38,290 nt of DNA, from NCBI RefSeq assembly GCF_001467895.1, contig NZ_LNYO01000008.1, positions 1 through 38,290 on the forward strand, read 5' to 3'. How positions within the stretch are numbered: the stretch's first letter is position 1; each line of letters begins with the position of its first letter. The notes below the pieces were generated by a model. It had not been told where the DNA came from. It did no database searches and saw only the letters and a list, made by a program, of their open reading frames with translations. This DNA comes from Legionella nautarum. GTDB lineage: Bacteria > Pseudomonadota > Gammaproteobacteria > Legionellales > Legionellaceae. Shown here one piece after another: positions 24,463 through 33,593 of this stretch. The position numbers and the translations under genes were made by a program.

Positions 24463-27400
24463 ATGAATATTTCTGCCCCTTTTATTCAGCGCTCAATTGC
24501 TACTTCACTCCTTATGCTTGCTATTGTGTTAGTTGGCGTACTGGCTTTTAAGTTATTGCCTGTTTCTGCTTTACCTGAAATTGAATACCCAACGATTCAA
24601 GTTTCTACTTTCTATCCGGGAGCAAGCCCCGATGTGGTGGCTTCTACAGTCACAGCGCCTTTGGAAAAACAATTTGGGCAAATGCCGGGACTGGTTTTGA
24701 TGACCTCAAGCAGCTCAACCGGTTCATCGCTTATTAGGTTGCAATTTACCTTAATGATGGATCTGGATGTAGCCGAACAACAGGTGCAAGCGGCTATCTA
24801 TGCGGCAAACAATTATTTGCCTGCCGATCTTCCAAATCCTCCTGTTTATAACAAAATAAATCCTGCGGATACACCAATATTGACCTTAAGTTTAACTTCT
24901 AAAACGCTGCCTTTGCCTCGGGTTGAAGATTTTGCCGAGACACGTCTTGTTCCCAAAATTTCACAACTTTTGGGTGTTGGTCTAGTGGGTATTAGTGGCG
25001 GGCAACGTCCGGCGGTGCGTGTGCAGGTTAATTCAGATAGCCTATCCTCCTATGGTCTTTCCATGGAGCAGGTGCGTACAGCCATTGCTACTGCTAATGT
25101 GAATTTGGCAAAAGGTAATTTTGATGGTCCTCGTCTCGCCTACACTATTAGAGCAAATGATCAGTTGCTAACCGCCGCCGACTATAAACCTATCATTGTC
25201 ACTTACAGAAATAACAGTCCGGTGCGTCTGCAAGACATTGCCAATGTGATCGATGGCGCAGAAAATGTACGGCAAGCGGCTTGGATGAATTCCGAACCGG
25301 CTATTATTTTGAATATTCAGCGACAACCTGGCGCGAATGTCATTGCCGTTGTAGAGCGAGTGCAAGCTTTGTTAAAGAAATTGCATGTTCCTAAAGCGAT
25401 TAAGATCTCGGTATTGACTGATCGCACGACTACCATTCGTGCCTCCATCCATGATGTTCAATTTGAGCTAGTACTTGCGATTGCTTTAGTTGTTATGGTG
25501 ATTTTTCTTTTTCTGCGGAATCTTTCCGCAACCTTGATTCCCAGTATTGCTGTGCCACTGTCCTTGATTGGCACTTTCGGAACGATGTATCTACTGGATT
25601 TTAGTTTAAATAACCTCACTCTGATGGCGCTAACGATTGCCACGGGATTTGTTGTCGATGATGCGATTGTTATGATTGAGAATATTGCCCGTCATCTTGA
25701 AGAAGGCGAAACCCCTCTCAATGCGGCGTTGAAAGGGGCGAAACAAATTGGTTTCACTATCCTATCTTTGACGGTTTCGCTCATTGCTGTACTCATCCCG
25801 CTTCTTTTTATGAGTGACTTAGTGGGGCGCTTGTTTCGTGAATTTGCTCTGACCTTAGCCGTCACAATCCTCATTTCAGCCTTTGTTTCATTAACACTTA
25901 CACCAATGCTTTGTGCCCGTTTATTGCGTCATCGTGAGCCAAAGGATTTCAACCGCTTTGAACACAGGTCCAACCAGATTGTCAATAAACTCATTGACAT
26001 CTACAGTCGTTCGCTGAGTTGGGTGCTTGAGCGTCAAGCCCTATTTCTAATTATCGCCATCATTACTCTGCTCTACACGCTTTTTTTATTTTATTTTATT
26101 CCCAAAGGGTTTTTTCCTATTCAGGATACAGGAGTTATTCAAGGTATTTCGCAAATGTCACAATCAATATCCTTTAAGGCCATGGCAGAGCGGCAACAAG
26201 CGCTGGCAAAAGTGGTGTTAGCGGATCCTGCTGTTGAAAATATTTCATCGTTTATTGGTATTGATGGCACCAATATTACTTTGAATAGCGGTCGGATCTT
26301 GATTACCTTAAAACCTCTTGCAGAACGAGGGATCGGTGCAGTTGACGTCATTCGGCGCTTACAAAAAGCGTTAACTAAGGTTCCTGGTGCGACTTTGTAC
26401 ATGCAACCTGTGCAAGATTTAACAGTTGATACGCAAGTGAGCCGCACACAATATCAATATAGTGTTAGTGCACCAGATACTGAGCAGGTGACGCACTGGA
26501 GTAATTTAATGCTGGCGAAATTGAATAAGCTGCCCCAATTATCAGATGTTGCCTCTGACCAACAAAACCTAGGTTTAAAAACTGAAGTGGATGTGAATCG
26601 CGATACGGCCTCGCGTCTTGGGATCACGATGCAAACGATTGATAACACGCTCTATGATTCCTTCGGTCAGCGGCAAATATCCATTATTTTTACTCAGCGT
26701 AACCAATACCGTGTGGTTCTCGAAGTGCTTCCTAAGTTGCAAGAAATGCCAACGGCTTTGAGAAACACTTATCTAACTTCGGCAACGGGTGGGTCAATTC
26801 CCTTGCGAACCTTCACGCGAATTGCAAAAAAAGTGGGCGCCATTGTGGTGAACCGAGAAAATCAATTTCCTGTGGCTACGCTCTCTTTTAATTTAGCACC
26901 GAAGGCTTCTTTAGGTGACGCGATAAACGCGATTGATCAAATAAGCGCAGGACTTGATATCCCTTTGAGTGTACAAACAAGCTTTGAAGGCGCAGCTAAA
27001 ATATTTAAGGCTTCGTTGAATAATGAAGGATGGTTGCTGTTTGCGGCCATTGTCGTCGTTTATATTATTTTGGGGGTGCTCTATGAAAGTTATATTCATC
27101 CCATTACCATTCTTTCCACTTTACCTTCGGCTGGTATGGGGGCGCTGCTAGCCTTATTACTTACGGGAAATGAGTTAAGTATCATCGCATTGATCGGTAT
27201 TATTCTGCTTATTGGTATTGTCATGAAAAATGCAATCATGATGATTGATTTTGCTCTTGAGCAGGAACGTAAATATTTTAAAGCGCCTCGTGATGCGATT
27301 TTTCAGGCTTGCCAACTGCGATTTAGGCCGATTTTAATGACGACTTTAGCCTCCATGCTCGGTGCTGTTCCTCTTGCTTTTAGTTTTGGAATGGGTGCTG

Positions 27401-27570
27401 AATTGCGTCGACCGCTGGGTATTGCGATTATTGGAGGTCTTTTTGTCAGTCAATTATTAACTTTGTACACCACGCCGGTTATTTATCTTTATTTTGATAG
27501 GCTAAAATCCAAATTAGGCTCAGTCAAGCTGGGGTCGCATACTAATCTTTCGCCTGAGAATAAAGAATGA
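24463..27570 (+). CDS. RND multidrug efflux pump, MdtB-like subunit
   Basis: A 1035-residue inner-membrane proton-driven transporter of the HAE-1 family with twelve predicted membrane helices and two large periplasmic loops. The proton-relay residues are the aspartate pair D399-D400 in GFVVDDAIVMIENIARHLEE (TM4) and K922 in GIVMKNAIMMIDFAL (TM10). PALEIEYPTI-type entry (LPEIEYPTIQV) and YPGASPDVVASTVTAPLE at the N-terminus are typical. The tandem with a second, different RND gene suggests an MdtBC-like heterotrimer, which in E. coli exports bile salts, novobiocin and other compounds. The stop overlaps the next start (ATGA). Confidence 0.93.
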   Translation: MNISAPFIQRSIATSLLMLAIVLVGVLAFKLLPVSALPEIEYPTIQVSTFYPGASPDVVASTVTAPLEKQFGQMPGLVLMTSSSSTGSSLIRLQFTLMMDLDVAEQQVQAAIYAANNYLPADLPNPPVYNKINPADTPILTLSLTSKTLPLPRVEDFAETRLVPKISQLLGVGLVGISGGQRPAVRVQVNSDSLSSYGLSMEQVRTAIATANVNLAKGNFDGPRLAYTIRANDQLLTAADYKPIIVTYRNNSPVRLQDIANVIDGAENVRQAAWMNSEPAIILNIQRQPGANVIAVVERVQALLKKLHVPKAIKISVLTDRTTTIRASIHDVQFELVLAIALVVMVIFLFLRNLSATLIPSIAVPLSLIGTFGTMYLLDFSLNNLTLMALTIATGFVVDDAIVMIENIARHLEEGETPLNAALKGAKQIGFTILSLTVSLIAVLIPLLFMSDLVGRLFREFALTLAVTILISAFVSLTLTPMLCARLLRHREPKDFNRFEHRSNQIVNKLIDIYSRSLSWVLERQALFLIIAIITLLYTLFLFYFIPKGFFPIQDTGVIQGISQMSQSISFKAMAERQQALAKVVLADPAVENISSFIGIDGTNITLNSGRILITLKPLAERGIGAVDVIRRLQKALTKVPGATLYMQPVQDLTVDTQVSRTQYQYSVSAPDTEQVTHWSNLMLAKLNKLPQLSDVASDQQNLGLKTEVDVNRDTASRLGITMQTIDNTLYDSFGQRQISIIFTQRNQYRVVLEVLPKLQEMPTALRNTYLTSATGGSIPLRTFTRIAKKVGAIVVNRENQFPVATLSFNLAPKASLGDAINAIDQISAGLDIPLSVQTSFEGAAKIFKASLNNEGWLLFAAIVVVYIILGVLYESYIHPITILSTLPSAGMGALLALLLTGNELSIIALIGIILLIGIVMKNAIMMIDFALEQERKYFKAPRDAIFQACQLRFRPILMTTLASMLGAVPLAFSFGMGAELRRPLGIAIIGGLFVSQLLTLYTTPVIYLYFDRLKSKLGSVKLGSHTNLSPENKE

Positions 27571-30500
27571 GTCTGTCTTCTCTTTTTATTTATCGGCCGA
27601 TTGGGACAAGTTTGTTGGCCATAGGTTTAGCGCTTGCAGGCATCGTGGCCTTCAATATATTACCGGTTGCCCCTTTGCCGCAAATTGAATTTCCCACCAT
27701 CAGCGTCACTGCGACTTTACCCGGTTCTAGCCCAGAAAATATGGCAACTTCTGTGGCTGCGCCACTTGAGCGGCAGCTAGGCCGTATTGCGGGTATTACT
27801 CAAATGACGTCTGCCAGTGTTTTAGGTGTGAGTCAAATCATTTTACAGTTTGATTTATCACGAAATATTGATGGGGCTGCGCGGGATGTGCAAGCTGCAA
27901 TTGATGCAGCGGCGGGACAGTTGCCTACCAACTTACCCACTAAGCCAACTTATCGCAAAATAAACCCTTCCGAAGCGCCGGTAGCAGTTCTGTCAATCAC
28001 TTCTCAGCAATACAGCCGGGGCGAAATGTATGATGTGGGTTCGTCTATCTTGCAGCAAAGACTTTCGCAAATTAGCGGTGTTGGGCAAGTCATTGTTGGA
28101 GGGAGCTCTTTACCTTCAGTCCGTGTTGAATTAAATCCGACCGTTTTAAACAGTTATAAAATAGGTCTACCGGATGTGGCTAATGCGCTTGCTGAAGCCA
28201 ATGTGAATCAAGCCAAAGGCCAGGTTTTAATTGATGAAACAACGAGTTCAGAACTAGTCACCAATGACCAAATGACACGAGCTGCTCAGTATGCGCCAAT
28301 TATCATTGCCTACCGCAATAATAGTCCGGTACGTATTTCTGATGTGGGAGAAGTGCATAATTCAGTCCAGGATGTGCGCAATGCAGGATTAGCTAATGGG
28401 AAACCCGCTGTTTTAATAGTCATTTTTAAACAGCCAGGAGCTAATGTGATTGATACGGTTGAGCACATAAAAGCAACCTTGCCTCAGCTAAGGGCTTCTA
28501 TCCCCGCTGCGATGGATTTGGAACTCAGGCTTGACCGCACCCAAACAATTCGAGTTTCTTTGCATGATGTGGAAATCACTTTAGTAATTTCCATGCTTCT
28601 CGTGATTTTAGTGAGTTACCTCTTTTTAGGCAGTACGCGTGCCATGTTAGTGCCGGGCGTTGCAGTGCCTTTGTCCATATTGGGAACTTTTGCGGTGATG
28701 CAACTTCTCGGCTATAGCCTTGATAATCTTTCACTCATGGCACTCACCATTTCAACCGGATTTGTAGTCGATGATGCGGTGGTTGTTCTTGAAAATATCG
28801 CCCGCCATATAGAGATGGGTGCAAACCGTATGCAAGCCGCTTTAGATGGCGCGAAAGAAGTGAATTTTACCGTCGTTTCGATGAGCCTCTCTTTGATCGC
28901 AGTGTTTATTCCTATTTTATTTATGGGTGGTTTAGTTGGCCGGCTATTTAGAGAGTTTGCTGTCACTTTATCGGTTGCCATCGTTATTTCTATGGTGGTG
29001 TCGCTGACAGTAACCCCAATGATGTGCTCACGAATTCTAACCAATGTAAATAAGATGAATCGCAACTTCTTTACCTCTTTTCTTGAAAAATGCCGTCATC
29101 ATTATGGAAAAAGTTTGAATTGGTCGTTACGGCATTCCAAGTTTATGTTGTGTTTAGCGCTACTAACGCTGATTTTAAATATTTTCTTGTATGTGGTGAT
29201 CTCGAAAGGCTTTTTCCCTCAACAAGATATTGGGCAATTAGCCGGGACAATCCAGACCGATCAAAATCTTTCTTTCCAAGCAACGGATAAGAAATTTTAT
29301 GAGCTTGTCGATATTATTTTGCATGATCCGGCAGTGGAGAATATTGTTGGTTTTATCGGTGGTAATACCCGAACGACAACAGGTTCTGTGTTTGTATCCT
29401 TGAAACCCCTTAGCGAGCGTAAAATTTCAGCCGACCAGGTAATCGCCCGCTTACGCCCAAAACTGGCAAAGGTGAGTGGTGCTTATTTATACTTACAGGC
29501 TTCACAAGATCTGATCGTGGGTGGGCGGCAAACCAATGCTCAGTTTCAATACACCTTAACAGGCAATGATATTCAGGAGATTGGTAAATGGGCTACCTTG
29601 ATTATCGAAAAATTAAACCGGATACCAGGTATTGCGGATTTGAATAGTGATCAGCGTGATCGTGGTTTGCAGGTCTTTGTTAATGTTGATCGTGATACTG
29701 CATCGCGCTTTGGTATCACGGCAGAGCAAATTGACCGCACCCTTTATAACGCTTTTGGGCAAAGCCTCGTATCGACCATCTACACTTCTGTGAATCAATA
29801 TTATGTTGTGATGGAAGTGGCGCCTAAATATTGGCAACGACCCGAAACCTTAAATGAAATCTATGTGATTTCCCCAGCAGGGCAGGAAGTGCCTTTATCG
29901 ACCTTTGCTAGTTTTACTCCCGGATCCACTTTATTGTCTGTTAATCATCAAGGTCAAGCCCCGTCAGTTACTATCTCTTTCAACTTGCTTCCGGGAACTC
30001 CCTTGGAGAGGGTAGTCAATGATCTTCTGAAGACAGTTGCTAATATGAATTTGCCCCCATCAATTCAGGGATCATTTCAAGGCACGGCCCAGGCTTTCCA
30101 AGATTCTCTAGCCAATCAACCCTATTTGATCTTGGCGGCCCTTCTCTCTGTTTATATTGTATTGGGGATGCTTTATGAAAGTTTGATTCATCCGATCACC
30201 ATCCTTTCAACCCTACCTTCTGCTGGCGTGGGCGCACTCTTAGCATTGATGCTGAGTGGCACTGATTTCAGTATTATTGCCTTAATCGGCATTATTTTGC
30301 TGATTGGAATCGTTAAGAAAAATGCAATTATGATGATTGATTTTGCTTTAAATGAAGAGCGCAATCACAATAAGCCGCCACGTGAAGCGATTTATGAAGC
30401 GGCATTAATGCGTTTTCGACCGATCATGATGACCACAATGGCTGCTATGTTTGGCGCTTTGCCTCTGGTCTTTGGTCTTGGACTGGGCTCCGAGTTGCGC

Positions 30501-30650
30501 CAACCGCTTGGAATTGCCATTGTCGGCGGGTTAATTGGTAGTCAACTTTTAACGCTTTATACAACTCCGGTGATTTATCTTGCCATGGAAAATGCGACTA
30601 TCCGCTTTCATCGTTTTTGGAGGACTAGGAAAAAAAGCCTAATAAATTAA
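27567..30650 (+). CDS. RND multidrug efflux pump, MdtC-like subunit
   Basis: A 1027-residue RND transporter, second of the pair. Relay residues D402-D403 (GFVVDDAVVVLENIARHIEM) and K918 (GIVKKNAIMMIDFALNEER) are intact, so both subunits appear able to conduct protons. LPQIEFPTISVTATLPGSSP and the FMGGLVGRLFREFAVTLS helix are canonical. Its start overlaps the previous stop by 4 bp, implying translational coupling and balanced production for a mixed trimer. Its last codons overlap the convergent gene at 30639 by 12 bp. Confidence 0.93.
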   Translation: MSLSSLFIYRPIGTSLLAIGLALAGIVAFNILPVAPLPQIEFPTISVTATLPGSSPENMATSVAAPLERQLGRIAGITQMTSASVLGVSQIILQFDLSRNIDGAARDVQAAIDAAAGQLPTNLPTKPTYRKINPSEAPVAVLSITSQQYSRGEMYDVGSSILQQRLSQISGVGQVIVGGSSLPSVRVELNPTVLNSYKIGLPDVANALAEANVNQAKGQVLIDETTSSELVTNDQMTRAAQYAPIIIAYRNNSPVRISDVGEVHNSVQDVRNAGLANGKPAVLIVIFKQPGANVIDTVEHIKATLPQLRASIPAAMDLELRLDRTQTIRVSLHDVEITLVISMLLVILVSYLFLGSTRAMLVPGVAVPLSILGTFAVMQLLGYSLDNLSLMALTISTGFVVDDAVVVLENIARHIEMGANRMQAALDGAKEVNFTVVSMSLSLIAVFIPILFMGGLVGRLFREFAVTLSVAIVISMVVSLTVTPMMCSRILTNVNKMNRNFFTSFLEKCRHHYGKSLNWSLRHSKFMLCLALLTLILNIFLYVVISKGFFPQQDIGQLAGTIQTDQNLSFQATDKKFYELVDIILHDPAVENIVGFIGGNTRTTTGSVFVSLKPLSERKISADQVIARLRPKLAKVSGAYLYLQASQDLIVGGRQTNAQFQYTLTGNDIQEIGKWATLIIEKLNRIPGIADLNSDQRDRGLQVFVNVDRDTASRFGITAEQIDRTLYNAFGQSLVSTIYTSVNQYYVVMEVAPKYWQRPETLNEIYVISPAGQEVPLSTFASFTPGSTLLSVNHQGQAPSVTISFNLLPGTPLERVVNDLLKTVANMNLPPSIQGSFQGTAQAFQDSLANQPYLILAALLSVYIVLGMLYESLIHPITILSTLPSAGVGALLALMLSGTDFSIIALIGIILLIGIVKKNAIMMIDFALNEERNHNKPPREAIYEAALMRFRPIMMTTMAAMFGALPLVFGLGLGSELRQPLGIAIVGGLIGSQLLTLYTTPVIYLAMENATIRFHRFWRTRKKSLIN

Positions 30651-31262
30651 GCTTTCATGGGATGGAAAAACATGCGCTCGCTTACAAAAATCTGAAGCAT
30701 TTAGGGCATAGTATAAGGCAAGTGCTATTTCACCTAAAAAAAGGCCGAGAGTAATAATGCCAAATATGGCCAAAATAAGCTGTTTTTGCTTCCTTCTCCT
30801 TTCCGCTGTTTTGTTCAAAACAGTTTCGTTACTATAGAGCAATCGGTCGCTTACAATCTTGATCGTAGATTCCAAAATAGCTCGGTAACAGTGAGTATTT
30901 TCTGGGAGATGTAGCTTGGTGATTGAGGTGCGTAAAACAACCGTTGGTTCAGAGGCTGTTGCTGTCAATATACAAGCTTTATTTTGAATAATCCGCATTT
31001 CCCCGATGGTTTGGCCGCCATTTAACTTACTGATTAACAGCGGTTTATAACTTTTTGGATCGTTTTTAGAGACTTCTATAGTCCCCGAAATAATGATAAA
31101 GAAATATTCGCAAATTTCACCTTCTGTCAGTAATACTTCATCTTTTCCGTAGGAAGCTCGCGAAGAAATAGCTAGAAAATCTTGAAACTCTGAATCAGAT
31201 AAATTTTTTAGTAACTCGCAGTTTTTTAAAAGATCCTTTTCTTCATTAGTAAACTCGCTCAT
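30639..31262 (-). CDS. cyclic-nucleotide-binding-like protein with C-terminal membrane anchor
   Basis: A 207-residue protein. The first 135 residues form a Crp/Fnr-type CNB fold: LLKNLSDSEFQDFLAISSR, LLTEGEICEYFFIIISGTIE and GGQTIGEMRIIQNKACILTA. The phosphate-binding cassette keeps GE (G87-E88), but the arginine expected in RxAxxxA is replaced by NKACILTA, so canonical cyclic-nucleotide binding is doubtful. There is no helix-turn-helix; instead a basic stretch (RRRKQK, 155-160) leads into one membrane helix (about 161-186) and a short tail. It therefore looks like a membrane sensor rather than a transcription factor. It sits on the opposite strand between the pumps and the outer-membrane channel gene and may modulate the pump; this is inference. 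Confidence 0.75.
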   Translation of the reverse strand: MSEFTNEEKDLLKNCELLKNLSDSEFQDFLAISSRASYGKDEVLLTEGEICEYFFIIISGTIEVSKNDPKSYKPLLISKLNGGQTIGEMRIIQNKACILTATASEPTVVLRTSITKLHLPENTHCYRAILESTIKIVSDRLLYSNETVLNKTAERRRKQKQLILAIFGIITLGLFLGEIALALYYALNASDFCKRAHVFPSHESLIY

Positions 31263-31452
31263 CTAATCTTCCCTAACTCGATAAAATCCTAAACAATACA
31301 CTAAATTATTTATGAGATAAAAATTTTTTACAAGAAAAATAACTTTAGGGTCTTGCAGCAGCTATTGCTAACTATCGATATATTAGTTTCTAATGAGAGC
31401 GAATTAAACCTGATTTTATTTTTGCGTTAATGATGCTTTTGCTAAGGGATTC

Positions 31453-33021
31453 ATGATGTCCATAATAGGGAAATTCTCAACTCTAATAATAAGCCTATTG
31501 TTGGCTTCATGTGTAGTTGGGCCCAATTATGTCCGTCCAGGGGTTAAACTTCCAGACAAGTTTAAAGAAGCAAAGGGAAAAGCGTTTAAAGCTGAGCCGC
31601 CTCCTAAGGGTTGGAAACTAGCCTCGCCCTGTGATGATATTAAGCGTGGTGAGTGGTGGGAAATATTTCAGGATCCGACTTTAAATCGCTTGGAAGACGA
31701 GCTTAATCATTGCAACCTGACTATCATGAATGCATGGGCAAATTATTCCCAATCTCTTGCCATTGTGGATGAAGCGCGTGCAAGTTTTTTCCCCACTTTG
31801 ATCGGAACGTTTAACCTTTTTAGGCAGAAATTTGGCGGTGGTGGGACCTCATTTTTCACCACCTCAGGTGTATCCACTACCACTGGAACAGCCGCTTCAG
31901 GTGCCATCGCTAAATCGGCGACGGTAACCACTTATTCCACCTTTTTAGTTGCCAATTGGGAACCTGATATCTGGGGGCAAGTTCGTCGTACAGTGGAAGG
32001 TGATGCTGCCACAGCACAATCTAATCAAGCCTTATTGGCCGCAACTCGCTTATCAGCCCAAGGCTCACTCGCACAATATTATTTCGAATTACGAGCGCTT
32101 GATACGGATCAAAAACTATTGAATGACACTGTAATTGGTTATAAAACTGCGCTGCAGTTAACACGCAATCAATATGCTGCTGGTGTTGCTTCGCGAGCCG
32201 ATATTGTTCAGGCACAAAGTCAATTAGAGACAGCACAAGCGCAAGCAATTAATAACGGTATTTTGCGTGGGCAATATGAGCATGCAATTGCTGTGTTAAT
32301 CGGCCGCCCACCTGCCAATTTTTCTTTGCCGTTTAATCCCTTGAGAACCCCGCCGCCAACTATTCCAGTGACAGTGCCTAGCGTTTGGTTGGAGCGTAGA
32401 CCTGATGTGGCACAAGCAGAGCGTTTGATGCAGCAAGCGAATGCGCAGATCGGCATAGCCATTGCGGCTTATTTTCCCACTTTAAATTTAACAGCTAATA
32501 TTAGCGCAGCCGGTCGTAGTCTACATCAGCTCATTACCCATCCGAGTGTGGGTTGGTCCGCCGGTATGCAATTAGCAGAAACTATTTTCGATGGTGGGTT
32601 GCGCAACGCGACAGTGAAAGCTGCAAAAGCGGGCTACAATGCTCAAGTGGCTTCCTATCGTCAAACTATCTTGACGGCTTTACAAGATGTAGAAGACAAC
32701 CTTATTGCTTTGCGCTTACTTAAAGAACAAAGTGTCGCACAAAATGCAGCGGCAGCAAGTGCAAAGACAGCGCTGCAACTGGTTATCAATCAATATAAAT
32801 CGGGTGTAGTGCCTTATTCCAGTATTATTGTTGCGCAAATTGCGGCTTATAACGCGCAAAAAGCAGCTTATGATGTGGTTGGATTACAAATGACTGCAGC
32901 GGTTGGTTTAGTGAAATCCTTAGGTGGTGGTTGGCGCACGAGGGATATCTGTCCTATACGGATTTATCCAAGGATTATTCCAGATGAGCTTATAAGACCA
33001 GCTCTTGTTGTACCAGGATGA
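31453..33021 (+). CDS. outer-membrane efflux lipoprotein (OprM/NodT family)
   Basis: A 522-residue TolC-like channel. The signal peptide ends in lipobox LLASC (C20), so the protein is N-terminally lipidated, as in OprM. CVVGPNYVRP directly after the lipobox is the NodT/OprM hallmark. Two repeats of long helices follow, with TYSTFLVANWEPDIWGQVRR, SLAQYYFELRALDTDQKLL, SVWLERRPDVAQAERLMQQA and AYNAQKAAYDVVGLQM. It is the likely exit duct for the adaptor and two pumps upstream, though transcribed separately because of the intervening opposite-strand gene. Two adjacent ATGs (31453, 31456) follow AAGGGA; spacing slightly favours 31456. Confidence 0.92.
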   Translation: MMSIIGKFSTLIISLLLASCVVGPNYVRPGVKLPDKFKEAKGKAFKAEPPPKGWKLASPCDDIKRGEWWEIFQDPTLNRLEDELNHCNLTIMNAWANYSQSLAIVDEARASFFPTLIGTFNLFRQKFGGGGTSFFTTSGVSTTTGTAASGAIAKSATVTTYSTFLVANWEPDIWGQVRRTVEGDAATAQSNQALLAATRLSAQGSLAQYYFELRALDTDQKLLNDTVIGYKTALQLTRNQYAAGVASRADIVQAQSQLETAQAQAINNGILRGQYEHAIAVLIGRPPANFSLPFNPLRTPPPTIPVTVPSVWLERRPDVAQAERLMQQANAQIGIAIAAYFPTLNLTANISAAGRSLHQLITHPSVGWSAGMQLAETIFDGGLRNATVKAAKAGYNAQVASYRQTILTALQDVEDNLIALRLLKEQSVAQNAAAASAKTALQLVINQYKSGVVPYSSIIVAQIAAYNAQKAAYDVVGLQMTAAVGLVKSLGGGWRTRDICPIRIYPRIIPDELIRPALVVPG

Positions 33022-33038
33022 TTGAATTTAATGCAAAT

Positions 33039-33067
33039 TTTACAAGTAGCTCAACTATGGATAGAAT
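33039..33067 (+). promoter_or_regulatory. predicted sigma-70 promoter of the Ser-rich lipoprotein gene
   Basis: TTTACA (33039-33044) and TAGAAT (33062-33067) are spaced by 17 nt, 40 nt before the ATG at 33108. Confidence 0.5.
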
Positions 33068-33107
33068 GGAGAATTGAATAATTCATTTATTTTTCAAGGA
33101 TGACATC

Positions 33108-33548
33108 ATGAAAAAAGTTTTCTTATCTAAATTAGCTTGCGCAGCGTTTTTAGTATCTCCTTTGGTATTAACTGGTTGCCAAATGATGGATGACGTATTT
33201 GGTGGACAGCCACCTGTTTATGGTCGTCAAACTTCTTCTTATCATCATGGTGCCGACTCTAGTTCAACCTCTTCTTCCCATACAAGATCAAGTGATTCTA
33301 GCTCAGGAGCTGCAACGACAACAGTACACAGAACGGTTAACAGAGGATCATCCGGTTCCGTGCCAGTAGAGCCTCCATCAGTAAAAAGTTCAGTGCCAAC
33401 AACTGCGCCCAATGTAGAGAGCTCTTCTTACAAAAGTACAAGCTCAGGTTCTCCGAGTTCAACAACCAGCAGCACGGTAACAATTCCTTCTGCACCTGTT
33501 GTAGCTCCAGCAACGGCACCTACAATGACTGCACCTGTTGCTCAGTAA
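33108..33548 (+). CDS. Ser/Thr-rich lipoprotein of unknown function
   Basis: A 146-residue secreted lipoprotein. MKKVFLSKLACAAF and the lipobox LTGC (C24) direct it to the outer membrane. The mature part has little predicted fold: a short QMMDDVFGGQPP segment, then long low-complexity runs of Ser, Thr, Pro and Ala (for example SSSTSSSHTRSSDSSS and the C-terminal SAPVVAPATAPTMTAP). Such tails can span the periplasm or lie on the surface. The ATG follows CAAGGATGACATC. It has its own promoter and precedes poxB by 45 bp. No family recognised. Confidence 0.75.
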   Translation: MKKVFLSKLACAAFLVSPLVLTGCQMMDDVFGGQPPVYGRQTSSYHHGADSSSTSSSHTRSSDSSSGAATTTVHRTVNRGSSGSVPVEPPSVKSSVPTTAPNVESSSYKSTSSGSPSSTTSSTVTIPSAPVVAPATAPTMTAPVAQ

Positions 33549-33593
33549 GTTAGAGGGGTTAAGACGTTTTTCTAGCTGGACAAGGAAATAAGT

